Source of the DNA: Actinobacteria bacterium Ga0077560
GTDB taxonomy: Bacteria > Actinomycetota > Thermoleophilia > Miltoncostaeales > Miltoncostaeaceae
DNA: 64,000 nucleotides
Assembly: GCA_001464275.1 (NCBI GenBank)
Contig: LNFL01000170.1
Coordinates: forward strand, 1 to 64,000
Direction of reading: 5' to 3'
Shown here: piece by piece, positions 38,179 to 46,592 of the stretch
How the letters are laid out: each line of letters starts with the position of its first letter
Position numbering within the stretch: position 1 is the stretch's first letter
Notes under the pieces: generated by a model
Database searches by the model: none
Seen by the model: only the letters and a program-made list of their open reading frames with translations
What the model was told of the DNA's origin: nothing
Translations under genes and position numbers: made by a program

Positions 38179-39800
38179 CCGAGCACCCCTTCGCCATCAC
38201 CCTGGACGTGGGCTCCAGCCGGGCGAACCACACCGGCTCGTGGCGCACCGAGCGCCCGGAGTACGTGCGGCGGCTGCCGCCCTGCAACGGGGTGTGCCCC
38301 GCGGCCGAGGACGTGCAGGGCTGGCTGTTCCACGCCGAGTCCGGTGACTACGAGGCGGCCTGGCGCACCATCGTGGCCGACAACCCGTTCCCCGCCGTGA
38401 TGGGGCGCGTCTGCTACCACCCGTGCGAGACCGCCTGCAACCGCGGGCAGCTGGACGAGGCGGTCGGCATCAACTCCGTGGAGCGCTTCCTCGGCGATCT
38501 GGCCATCGAGCGCGGCTGGTCGATCCCGGTGGAGGCCGCCGAGACCGGGAAGCGGGTCCTGGTGGTGGGCGCCGGCCCCTCCGGCCTGTCCGCGGCGTAC
38601 CACCTGCGCCGCATGGGCCACGCCGTCGAGATCCGCGACGCGGCGGAGCAGCCCGGCGGGATGATGCGGTTCGGCATCCCCCGCTACCGGCTGCCGCGCG
38701 AGGTGCTGGACGCCGAGATCGCCCGCATCACGAAGATGGGCGTCACCATGCGACTGGGAGAAGCGGTCACCGACCTGGCCGTCGCGATGACCGACGACGG
38801 CTTCGACGCCGCGTTCCTGGCGGTGGGCGCGGGGGTCGGCAGGCGCGCCCACATCCCCGCCGGAGAGGCCGCCCGCGTCGTCGACGCCGTGGCGTTCCTG
38901 CACCACATGGAGGACGCCGAGCCGCCGCGGATCGGCCGGCGCGTGGTGGTCTACGGCGGTGGCGACACCGCGGTCGATGCGGCCCGCACGGCGAAGCGCC
39001 TGGGCGGCGAGCCGCTCATCGTCTACCGCCGCACCCGCGACCGCATGCCGGCGCAGGACTTCGAGGTGCGCGAGGCCGAGGAGGAGGGCGTGCTGGTGCG
39101 GTGGCTGTCCACCATCCGCCACATCGACGGCGGCACGGTCACGGTGGAGCGCATGGAGCTCGACGAGCACGGCTTCCCGCAGCCCACGGGCGAGACCGAG
39201 ACCCTGGAGGCCGACACCGTCGTCCTCGCGCTGGGCCAGGACAGCGACCTCTCGCTGGTGGCCGGCATGGACGACGTGGAGGTCGCCGACGGGACCGTCC
39301 GCGTGGGGCCCGACATGATGACCGGGCGCCCCGGGGTGTTCGCCGGCGGCGACATGGTGCCGGCCGAGCGGACCGTCACCACCGCGATCGGGCACGGCCG
39401 CCTGGCCGCCCGGCACGTGGACGCCTGGCTGCGCGGCACCCTCCACACGCCGCCGCCGCGGCCGCCCACGGCGACGTTCGACCACCTGAACACCTGGTAC
39501 TACTCGGACGCCCCGCGCACGATGCGTCCCCATCTGGAGGCCGCCCGCCGGGCGTCGGGGTTCGACGAGGTGGTCGCGGGCCTGGACGAGGACACGGCCC
39601 TGTTCGAGGCCCGCCGCTGCATGAGCTGCGGCAACTGCTTCGAGTGCGACAACTGCTTCGGGGTGTGCCCCGACAACGCCGTCATCAAGCTGGGCCCCGG
39701 CACGGGCTATCGCTTCGACCTGGAGTACTGCAAGGGCTGCGGCATCTGCGCCACCGAGTGCCCCTGCGGCGCGATCGCGATGGGCCCCGAGCCCTCGTAG
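38175..39800 (+). CDS. GltD-like flavoprotein fused to a 2[4Fe-4S] ferredoxin (electron-transfer subunit of the oxidoreductase)
   Basis: 541 residues in three parts. Residues 30-110 are a GltD-type Cys-rich domain (PPCNGVCPAAED, VCYHPCETACNRG). Residues 125-440 have FAD (VVGAGPSGLSAAYHL) and NAD(P)H (VVYGGGDTAVDAART) Rossmann motifs plus GRPGVFAGGDM. Residues 480-541 are a ferredoxin: CMSCGNCFECDNCFGVCPD and CKGCGICATECPCG. Domain order fits an NAD(P)H:ferredoxin oxidoreductase linking PorGAB to the pyridine nucleotide pool. The GTG start overlaps porB by four bases. Direction of electron flow in the cell is inference; carbon-dioxide fixing or oxidative use are both possible. Confidence 0.92.
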   Translation: MTEHPFAITLDVGSSRANHTGSWRTERPEYVRRLPPCNGVCPAAEDVQGWLFHAESGDYEAAWRTIVADNPFPAVMGRVCYHPCETACNRGQLDEAVGINSVERFLGDLAIERGWSIPVEAAETGKRVLVVGAGPSGLSAAYHLRRMGHAVEIRDAAEQPGGMMRFGIPRYRLPREVLDAEIARITKMGVTMRLGEAVTDLAVAMTDDGFDAAFLAVGAGVGRRAHIPAGEAARVVDAVAFLHHMEDAEPPRIGRRVVVYGGGDTAVDAARTAKRLGGEPLIVYRRTRDRMPAQDFEVREAEEEGVLVRWLSTIRHIDGGTVTVERMELDEHGFPQPTGETETLEADTVVLALGQDSDLSLVAGMDDVEVADGTVRVGPDMMTGRPGVFAGGDMVPAERTVTTAIGHGRLAARHVDAWLRGTLHTPPPRPPTATFDHLNTWYYSDAPRTMRPHLEAARRASGFDEVVAGLDEDTALFEARRCMSCGNCFECDNCFGVCPDNAVIKLGPGTGYRFDLEYCKGCGICATECPCGAIAMGPEPS

Positions 39801-39823
39801 CTCCCCCGGGGTGGTGGTGCGCG

Positions 39824-39914
39824 GCGCGCCCGGTCCATGCGGACGGGCCGGGCGCGCGACGCGCGGGCGGCAGGGGGCTGCCGCCACGCCGGCGGGAGGG
39901 GGCTCCGCGCCGGC
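39824..39914. terminator. Three tandem hairpins between convergent operons
   Basis: Arms: GCGCGCCCGG (39824-39833) with CCGGGCGCGC (39848-39857); GGCGGCAG (39866-39873) with CTGCCGCC (39878-39885); and GCCGGCG plus GGAG (39888-39898) with CTCC and CGCCGGC (39903-39914). They fill most of the 135-base gap between the oxidoreductase operon and galM, and should stop transcription from both sides. Confidence 0.6.
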
Positions 39915-39935
39915 GATCTCGTCATGGAGCGCCGC

Positions 39936-40742
39936 TCAGGCGGTCTCCCAGCTCCAGGTGACCTGCGCGGCACGGGGCGCGCCGGGGCGCACCGGCTCCG
40001 CCGCATCGTCCGGGCCGCCGGGCGGCGCGGTCTGGGGCTCCAGGCACACCACGTCCTCCAGCTCGTCGAACACCACCATCCAGCCGGCGTCGCCCGCGAT
40101 CTCCAGGCTCAGCGCGCCCGGCCAGTCGATGCGGGCCCGGCCGTCGGGCACCTCGAACGCGTCGTCGAAGGGGCCCCGCACGTCCGCGGGGTCGAGGCGG
40201 CGCCCGGTGGGGAGGCCCGCGGCGTCACGCTCCAGGACGGCGCTCGCGTCCATGCGCCACCGCAGCGGCTCGCCACGGTCGAGGCGGCGGCGGAACCAGG
40301 GATGCCAGCCCAGCTCGGCCGGGAACGGGTCGCCGTCGGTGGCGACCTCCAACCTCGACCGCAGGCGGCCCTCGCCCAGCTCCCAGGTCACCGTGGCGCG
40401 GCCGGGCCACGGCCACGCGGGGCCCAGTTCCCCGCGCAGCTCCACCCGGTGGGGGGTCCGTTCGGCCACGCGCAGGGCGCGTCCCAGGAGCGTCCCGTGC
40501 ATGGCGTACCCCAGGTACGTCACCGGCATCGGGTGCTCGGCGCCCGCGAAGCGCACGGCGTTGCCGCGCAGCCGCCCCGGCCAGGGCACCATCGGGTAGC
40601 AGCCGTGCTCCTCCGGGAGCGGGCCCCGCGTGCCCAGCAGCTCCAGGTCACCCACGCGCCACGACACCAGGCGGCCGCCCGCGGACGGGTCCACCCGCAC
40701 CGAGGCGCCCCCGGCGGCCAGCTCCAGGGTCGCCGCGCTCAC
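39936..40742 (-). CDS. galM: Aldose 1-epimerase (mutarotase-like)
   Basis: 268 residues. The GTG at 40742 overlaps the ROK gene stop by four bases (GTGA). Strand-rich fold with YPMVPWPGRL, MHGTLLGRA, the central GWHPWFRRRL carrying a conserved His, and the late acid in VVCLEPQTAPPG. The family interconverts alpha and beta sugar anomers; here it is last in the xylose operon, so xylose or a related pentose is the likely substrate. Shorter than GalM of enterobacteria but normal for this branch. Terminated by the hairpin cluster. Confidence 0.88.
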   Translation of the reverse strand: MSAATLELAAGGASVRVDPSAGGRLVSWRVGDLELLGTRGPLPEEHGCYPMVPWPGRLRGNAVRFAGAEHPMPVTYLGYAMHGTLLGRALRVAERTPHRVELRGELGPAWPWPGRATVTWELGEGRLRSRLEVATDGDPFPAELGWHPWFRRRLDRGEPLRWRMDASAVLERDAAGLPTGRRLDPADVRGPFDDAFEVPDGRARIDWPGALSLEIAGDAGWMVVFDELEDVVCLEPQTAPPGGPDDAAEPVRPGAPRAAQVTWSWETA

Positions 40743-41935
40743 GCGGCCCGTTCCCGCACCCGCTCGACGCAGCCGATCGGGTCGTCCAGCAGCGGTGCGA
40801 ACACCGACTCCGCCGCGCCGATGAGCGCGGCGTCGCGGTCCATGCCGGGCAGCGCGAGGCGCACCTGCTCGCGCGGCGCGGTCAGTGCCGCCTCCAGCTC
40901 GTCGCGCACCTGGTCGGCCACCAGCGGCAGCAGCTTGCTGAGCAGGCCGCCGCACACCACCACGTCGGGGTTGAAGACGTTCACCAGGTTCCCCACCCCG
41001 ATGCCGAGCCACCGGCCGATCTCGCCCAGCCGGCCCGCCTCGGCCGCCGACGGGACCTCCGCCAGCAGGGCGTCCACGGGGTCGCCGGGCTGCCCGCCCA
41101 GCGCGCGCACCACGGCCTCCTCGCCGATCTCGGTCTCCCAGCAGCCGCGGCGGCCGCACCGGCACCGCCGGCCCCCGGGGTTGACCACCATGTGGCCCAC
41201 CTCACCGCCGTAGCCGCCGGCGCCCACCATGAGCCGGCCGTCCAGGATGATGCCGCCGCCCACGCCCACCTGGCCGGCCAGAAACACCATGTTCGCCGAG
41301 CCGCGTCCCACGCCGCGCAGATGCTCGGCGATGGCGCCCATGTCGGCGTCGTTGCCCACCACGATCGGCCCGGCGCCCGGGATGCGGGCCTCCAGCATGG
41401 CCGCCACGGGGACGTCCACCCAGCCCATGTTCGGTGCGAAGCGCACCAGGCCGTCGGAGTGCCGCACCACGCCGGGGATGGCGAGGCCCACGCCCAGGCA
41501 CACCGCGCCCGCGGGCGCATCGGCCAGCAGCTCCGCGGTGAGCCGCTCCAGCTGGCGGAACACGGCCTCGGGATCCGGGTCGCGGTTGGTGTGCCGCGCC
41601 TCCCGCCGGCTCGCCACCGCGCCGCCCAGCGACACCACCGCCGCGATGGTGCGCTCCACGCGCAGGTCGAACGCCAGCGCGAACGCCCCGGACTCGTGCG
41701 GGGTCACCATGATCGAGGGCCGGCCGACGCCGCGCCCCACCGGGTCGCGCTCCACCGCCAGCCCGGCGCGCGCCAGGTCGGTGGTGAGCGCCCCCACCGT
41801 GCTGCGGTTGAGGCCGGTGAGCCGCGTGATGTCCGCGCGGGACACCGGGCCGCCCAGGTGCAGGATCCGGAGGAGGCGGCCGAGATTGTGCCGGCGCACC
41901 TCCTCCTGCGTCGCACCCGCGAGTGAGCTTGTCAC
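40739..41935 (-). CDS. xylR: ROK-family transcriptional regulator, probable xylose repressor
   Basis: 398 residues from a GTG with GGAAGG upstream. N-terminal helix-turn-helix (about 18-70): EVRRHNLGRLLRIL, SRADITRLTGLNRSTVGALT. The C-terminal sugar-kinase-like domain has GVGLAIPGVV, VVGNDADMGAIAEHL, GVGGGIILDGRLMVGAGGYGGEVGHM and the zinc motif CRCGRRGCWE. The family holds XylR-type repressors released by xylose. It lies between xylH and galM. Expected sites are the inverted repeats upstream of xylA. Ligand inferred from neighbours. Confidence 0.9.
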   Translation of the reverse strand: MTSSLAGATQEEVRRHNLGRLLRILHLGGPVSRADITRLTGLNRSTVGALTTDLARAGLAVERDPVGRGVGRPSIMVTPHESGAFALAFDLRVERTIAAVVSLGGAVASRREARHTNRDPDPEAVFRQLERLTAELLADAPAGAVCLGVGLAIPGVVRHSDGLVRFAPNMGWVDVPVAAMLEARIPGAGPIVVGNDADMGAIAEHLRGVGRGSANMVFLAGQVGVGGGIILDGRLMVGAGGYGGEVGHMVVNPGGRRCRCGRRGCWETEIGEEAVVRALGGQPGDPVDALLAEVPSAAEAGRLGEIGRWLGIGVGNLVNVFNPDVVVCGGLLSKLLPLVADQVRDELEAALTAPREQVRLALPGMDRDAALIGAAESVFAPLLDDPIGCVERVRERAA

Positions 41936-41969
41936 GGTCCGCCTTCCGGCCGACTCGATCTTGATGGGA

Positions 41970-43217
41970 TCAGCCCGATACCGACCGGCGCCGGGACAGG
42001 GCATCGACGCTCGCCGCGATCAGCAGCACCGCGCCGGTCACCGCGAACTGGATGCCCGCCTCCTGGGTCAGCAGGGGCAGGCCGTTCAGGATGACCCCCA
42101 CCACCAGGCCGCCGGTGATGGCATCGACGATGCGGCCCTTGCCGCCGAAGAGGCTGGTGCCGCCGATCACCGCGGCGCCCACGGCGAGCAGCAGGGTGAG
42201 GGTGCCACCGGTGGTGGGCGAGACCGAGTTGTCCCGCGAGGCGAACAGGATGCCCGCCACCGCCGCCAGCGTGGAGCACAGCACGAAGCAGATGATCTTG
42301 ACCCGAACCACGCTGATGCCGGCGCGGCGCGCCGCCTCGGCGTTGCCGCCCACCGCGTACACGTGGCGGCCGAAGTTGGTGCGGGTGAGCAGGAACGTGA
42401 GCCCCACGAACAGCACCAGGATGAGCGGCAGCACGTAGGGGATGCCCTTGATGGAGGTGATCTCCGGACGCCGTGAGCGCTCCTCGTTGAGGAAGTAGGT
42501 GACCGCCAGGATCACCACCGCCAGCAGACCGGTCTTGGCGAGCCACACGGTGAAGGCCTCGGTCGCCAGACCGGCGGCGGCCCGCCCGCGGCGACGCATC
42601 AGCGTGAGCAGCGCGTAGCCGCCCACCACCACCAGGGCGAGCAGCCACCCGCCCCACACCGGGAGGTTGTCGTTCTGGATCGCGAGGATCGTCTCGTCGC
42701 GGATGCCGATCGTGCCGCCGTCACCGATGATCAGCAGCAGCACGCCCTGGAAGGCCAGGAACGTCGCCAGGGTCACCACGAAGGACGGGATGCCCAGGTT
42801 CGCCACCAGCACGCCCTGTGCCAGCCCCACGACCACGCCGGTCAGCAGGCACGCGCCCAGGCCCAGCGCCAGCGGCCAGCCATGCTCGGTCATCGTGACG
42901 CCCAGGACCGCGGCGCACATACCGGCCGTGAAGCCGGCGGCCAGGTCGATCTCGCCGAGCAGCAGCACGAAGATGAGCCCCATGGCGATGACGATCACCA
43001 TGGCCGACTGGCCCACCAGGTTCGCGAAGTTGAACGAGGACAGGAAGCGGTCGCCCTCCAGGGAGCCGAAGAGGAGCACCAGCGCCGCAAGGCCCAGCAT
43101 GGCCGGCAGGGAGCCGAGGTCCCCGCCGCGGAGCCGGTCCACGTACGCGTGCACGGCGCCGGCGACGCCGCCGGGCTCCTGGCCCTCCGCCACCTGCTCG
43201 GCCGGGGTGGTGGTCAC
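41970..43217 (-). CDS. xylH: Xylose ABC transporter permease
   Basis: 415 residues with about ten to twelve membrane helices. Motifs of the sugar (AraH/RbsC/XylH) permease family: GLIFVLLLGEIDLAAGFTAG, LGIPSFVVTLATFLAFQG and TNFGRHVYAVGGNAEAARRAGI, the EAA-type loop contacting the ATPase. The extra central stretch (MRRRGRAAAGLATEAF) fits the longer XylH branch. GTG start in a four-base overlap with xylG. Together with xylF and xylG it imports xylose with high affinity. Confidence 0.92.
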   Translation of the reverse strand: MTTTPAEQVAEGQEPGGVAGAVHAYVDRLRGGDLGSLPAMLGLAALVLLFGSLEGDRFLSSFNFANLVGQSAMVIVIAMGLIFVLLLGEIDLAAGFTAGMCAAVLGVTMTEHGWPLALGLGACLLTGVVVGLAQGVLVANLGIPSFVVTLATFLAFQGVLLLIIGDGGTIGIRDETILAIQNDNLPVWGGWLLALVVVGGYALLTLMRRRGRAAAGLATEAFTVWLAKTGLLAVVILAVTYFLNEERSRRPEITSIKGIPYVLPLILVLFVGLTFLLTRTNFGRHVYAVGGNAEAARRAGISVVRVKIICFVLCSTLAAVAGILFASRDNSVSPTTGGTLTLLLAVGAAVIGGTSLFGGKGRIVDAITGGLVVGVILNGLPLLTQEAGIQFAVTGAVLLIAASVDALSRRRSVSG

Positions 43218-44026
43218 AGCGCCACCTCCGCCATCGCCGGGGAGAGCCCGATGTCGCCGCTGCGCCCCGCGGTGATGAGCTCCACCACCTGGTTGCGCTG
43301 CACGTCCTTGGTGTCCACCTGCGCGGCCAGCTGCCCCAGGTAGAGGACCGCGATGTCGTCGGCCACCTGCATCACGTCGCCGAGGTTGTGCGAGATGAGG
43401 ATGACGCCCAGCCCGTTGTCGGCGAGCTGGCGCACCAGACGCAGCACCTGCTCGGTCTGCGCCACGCCGAGGGCGGCGGTGGGCTCGTCCAGGATCACGA
43501 GCTTGCTGTTCCACAGCACCGCGCGGGCGATGGCGACGGTCTGCCGCTGACCACCGGAGAGGCTGGCCACCGGCTGCCGCACCGAGCGCAGGGTGCGGAC
43601 CGCCAGACCGTCGAGGGTCTTGCGCGCGCGGGCCTCCATCACGTCCTCGTTGAGGGTGATGCCCTTCATGACCTCACGGCCCAGGAACATGTTGTGCACC
43701 ACGTCCAGGTTGTTGCACAGCGCGAGGTCCTGGTACACGACCTCGATCCCGAGGGCGTTGGCGGCCTTGGGATCGTGCACCTCCACCGGGACGCCCTCGT
43801 AGAGGTACTCGCCGGCGTCGAAGTTGTGGATGCCGGCGACGCCCTTGATGAGCGTCGACTTGCCGGCGCCGTTGTCGCCGACGAGGGCGGTCACCCGCCC
43901 GGAGCGGACCTTCAGATCGACACCGCGGAGGACCTCCACGGCGCCGAAGCTCTTGTGGATGCCGCGGAGCTCGAGGAGCGGCGTGTCACCGCCCGCCGTC
44001 GCGGCGGACGCGTCTGGTTCGGACAT
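43214..44026 (-). CDS. xylG: Xylose ABC transporter ATP-binding protein (single cassette)
   Basis: 270 residues with one cassette: Walker A GDNGAGKST, Q-loop YQDLALCNNLDV, signature LSGGQRQTVAIARA, Walker B LVILDEPTAALG, H-loop LISHNLGDV. Enterobacterial XylG has two fused cassettes; the single-domain form is known in actinobacteria and must dimerise. ATG start 106 bases after xylF, beyond a strong hairpin. Stop overlaps the xylH start. Confidence 0.93.
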   Translation of the reverse strand: MSEPDASAATAGGDTPLLELRGIHKSFGAVEVLRGVDLKVRSGRVTALVGDNGAGKSTLIKGVAGIHNFDAGEYLYEGVPVEVHDPKAANALGIEVVYQDLALCNNLDVVHNMFLGREVMKGITLNEDVMEARARKTLDGLAVRTLRSVRQPVASLSGGQRQTVAIARAVLWNSKLVILDEPTAALGVAQTEQVLRLVRQLADNGLGVILISHNLGDVMQVADDIAVLYLGQLAAQVDTKDVQRNQVVELITAGRSGDIGLSPAMAEVAL

Positions 44027-44073
44027 TTGGTCGGATACCTCGCCTGCTGCAGCCGGGACGGGAGCGGGACCGC

Positions 44074-44110
44074 GATACGCGGGCGGCCGGGGGAGGGCCG
44101 CCCGCGTATC
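44074..44110 (-). promoter_or_regulatory. Intercistronic 15-bp hairpin between xylF and xylG
   Basis: A 15-base arm (44074-44088, starting GATACGCGGG) and its exact complement (44096-44110) enclose a seven-base G-rich loop. It lies 22 bases after the xylF stop and 47 bases before xylG. Such hairpins often protect the binding-protein message or end part of the transcripts, giving more binding protein than transporter. No T-run. Confidence 0.65.
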
Positions 44111-44132
44111 CCCGCGGGGGATTGCTCGGCGC

Positions 44133-45233
44133 TTACTCCACGCCGAACTTGGTGCACGCCGCCTTGAGCTCGGCGGTGGTGCAGAGCTTCGCCGCGGTGG
44201 TGTAGCCGTCGGCGACGACGTCCTTCACGTTCTCCGCGAAGATCGCCTGCGGCTCGAGGAGCACGGACGGGACGTCACGGCCCGACTCGGTGTCCTTCAC
44301 GGTGGCGGTCGCGGTCGTGGGCTCCTCACCCTTGGCCAGGGCGATCGCCAGCTCGGCGGCCGCGTCGGCCTCCTGACGCACGGCCTTGTAGACCGTCATG
44401 CACTGGGTGCCGAGCAGCACGCGCTGCAGACCCTCGTCGGTGGCGTCCTGACCGGTGACCGGGATCTTGCCCGCCACGCCGTTGCGCTCCAGCACGGAGA
44501 TGACCGCGCCGCCGAGGCCGTCGTTGGCGGCGTCGACGCCCACGAAGTTGCCGTTGGCCTTCGTGTACATCTGCTCGAAGATCCGGCCGGCCTGCGTGTT
44601 GTCCCAGTCCGGGACGCTCTGGTCGGCGGCGATCGTGTAGCCGGCGGCCTTGATGGCGGCCTCGTAGCCCTGCTTGAACAGCGTGGCGTTGTTGTCGGTG
44701 GGCGAGCCGTTGAGGAGCGCCACCGGGCCGCTGGTCTTGCCGAGGTCCGTCATGCACTTCACGAGGCCCTCACCCTGCGCGGTGCCGACGGCCACGTTGT
44801 CGAACGACACGTAGTAGCTGGCCTCGCCGTTGAGCGTCAGGCGGTCGTAGTCGATCGTCTTGATGCCCTGGGCGGCGGCCTTCTTCTGACAGGCCGCGCC
44901 GGTCTCGCTGTCCAGGTTCACGATCATCAGCACGGCCACGCCGTCGTTGATCATCTGGTCACAGAGCGTCGCGAACTTCGCCTTGTCGCCGTTCGCGTTC
45001 TGGATGTCGGCGGTCACGTCGGCCGCCGCGAAGGCGTCACCGAGGAACTTGCGGTCCGCCGTCTCCCAACGGGCCGAGGACGCGCTGTCCGGCAGGATCA
45101 CGCCGACGGAACCGACCTCGGCCGCCGTGGTGTCGCCATCGCCGGTCGAGGCCTCGTCGTCACCGCAGGCCGCAACGCCGAAGGCCATCACTGCAAGAGC
45201 GGCGCCGATGGCCAGGGAACGCTTACCACGCAT
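44133..45233 (-). CDS. xylF: Xylose-binding lipoprotein
   Basis: 366 residues. AAGGAG eight bases before the ATG. Signal peptide with lipobox FGVAAC at residues 18-23, then an acidic spacer (DDEASTGDGDTTAAE) typical for actinobacterial lipoproteins. Periplasmic-binding-protein fold: VGVILPDSASSARWETADR, CDQMINDGVAVLMIVNLDS, IKTIDYDRLTLNGEASYYVSFDN, the last being a XylF signature, and VTGQDATDEGLQRVLLGTQ. Captures xylose outside and hands it to XylGH. First gene of the transporter set; 66 bases after xylA. Confidence 0.94.
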   Translation of the reverse strand: MRGKRSLAIGAALAVMAFGVAACGDDEASTGDGDTTAAEVGSVGVILPDSASSARWETADRKFLGDAFAAADVTADIQNANGDKAKFATLCDQMINDGVAVLMIVNLDSETGAACQKKAAAQGIKTIDYDRLTLNGEASYYVSFDNVAVGTAQGEGLVKCMTDLGKTSGPVALLNGSPTDNNATLFKQGYEAAIKAAGYTIAADQSVPDWDNTQAGRIFEQMYTKANGNFVGVDAANDGLGGAVISVLERNGVAGKIPVTGQDATDEGLQRVLLGTQCMTVYKAVRQEADAAAELAIALAKGEEPTTATATVKDTESGRDVPSVLLEPQAIFAENVKDVVADGYTTAAKLCTTAELKAACTKFGVE

Positions 45234-45299
45234 AGGTGTGTCTCCTTGATCTGATGCGAGTCGGTGGGTGAAGCGGGGTCCGGTCCACGGACCGGGGGT

Positions 45300-46444
45300 T
45301 CAGGGACGGAGTCCGAGGATGTGGTCGATCACGAGCTGGTCGAGCCGCTCGTTGTTCAGGGCACGCGCGCCGAGGGCGTCCACGTCGAACGCCTCCTCGC
45401 GAAGGGCTGCGGCCGCCGCCGGGCTGTAGCTCCCGACGGACGCCTCGCGGAGATCGGGGACGCCGCCGGGTCGGCGTCGAACGCCCGGACCCGCTCGGCG
45501 AGGGCCTTGTAGGTGCGCATGCACCCGCGGGCGAAGTCCCAGATGCCCTCGCCGCTCTCCACGCGGTACGGCCGCGCGTCGAAGTGGCGGGGGCCGTCGT
45601 ACCCGCTGCCCTCCAGCAGCCGGACGAGGAAGAACTGGTCCTTCAGGGCCTGCGAGCCGAACCGCAGGTCCTGGTCGTAGCGGCCCACGTTCTGGTCGTT
45701 CAGGTCGATGTGGAAGAGCTTGCCCTCCCAGATCGCCTGCGCGACGCCGTGGTGGAACGACAGCCCGGCCATCGTCTCGTGCGCGAACTCGGGGTTCAGG
45801 CCCACCATGTCCGGGTGGTCGAGCGTGCGGATGAAGCTCAGCGCGTGCCCGATGGTGGGCAGGAAGATGTCGGCGCGGGGCTCGTTCGGCTTGGGCTCGA
45901 GTGCGAAGCGGATGTCGTAGCCCTGGTCCCGCACGTACTCGCACAGGAAGTTCAGCGCCTCGCGGAAGCGGTCGAGCGCCGCGACCGGGTCCTTGGCCGC
46001 GTGCGAGTCCACGCCCTCGCGGCCACCCCAGAACACGTACGTCGGCGCGCCGAGCTCGGCGGCCAGGTCCAGGTTGCGCATGACCTTCTGGATGGCGAAC
46101 CGGCGCACCTTCGGCGCGTTGCTGGTGAACGCCCCGTCCTTGAACACCGCGTGCGAGAAGAGGTTCGTGGTGGCCATCGACACCACGACCCCGCTGTCGG
46201 CGAGCGCGCGGCGGAAGCGGGCGATGATCGCATCGCGCTCCGCGGCCGGCGTGCCGAACGGGATGAGGTCGTCGTCGTGGAAGCTGACGCCCCACCCGCC
46301 GATCTCCCCGAGGCGGCCCACGAAGTCCACGGGGTCGAGCTTCGGGCGGGTGGGACCGCCGAAGGGATCGCCGCCCACGTGGCCGATGGTCCACAGGCCG
46401 AAGGCGAACTTGTCAGAGGGTGTCGGAGCGAGCGGGTCGGGCAT
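45300..46444 (-). pseudogene. xylA: Xylose isomerase, frame-disrupted near the C-terminus
   Basis: The enzyme converts xylose to xylulose. Residues 1 to about 325 read well: [28 protein letters not shown] with the catalytic His; [23 protein letters not shown] with the metal Glu; [23 protein letters not shown]. After AFDADP near 45465 the frame changes, and [15 protein letters not shown] ... ERLDQLVIDHILGLRP continues in another frame to 45300. Relatives have about nine residues between ADP and the Gly-Val; a loss of 22 or 25 bases fits. The active site is intact, but the literal product lacks the native C-terminal helical tail used for subunit contacts. Confidence 0.88.
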
Positions 46445-46476
46445 CGGTTCCGTTCACGGAGATTGGTCAAACGAAC

Positions 46477-46552
46477 ATGTTGTGGCGCGCAACATATTCC
46501 ATTTGCAACATCCCGCACAACCCCCAGTCTGAAAAACGCATGGCCATGCGTT
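46477..46552. promoter_or_regulatory. Operator-like repeats upstream of xylA
   Basis: The 148-base gap between xylB and xylA holds ATGTTG (46477-46482) inverted with CAACAT (46490-46495), another CAACAT at 46506-46511 exactly 16 bases on, and an 18-base perfect palindrome AACGCATGGCCATGCGTT at 46535-46552. The first set is AT-richer than its surroundings. These are the best candidate sites for the ROK regulator encoded in the operon; the palindrome may alternatively end xylB transcripts. Confidence 0.6.
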
Positions 46553-46592
46553 TCAGAACGCTCCGAGATGTTTCAGGGCTCCCCGGAAACGG

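Noticed and set aside
46535-46552. The 18-base palindrome as a simple terminator of xylB
   Set aside because: It is a loop-free palindrome in an operator-rich gap, which fits protein binding better; a terminator role is not excluded.
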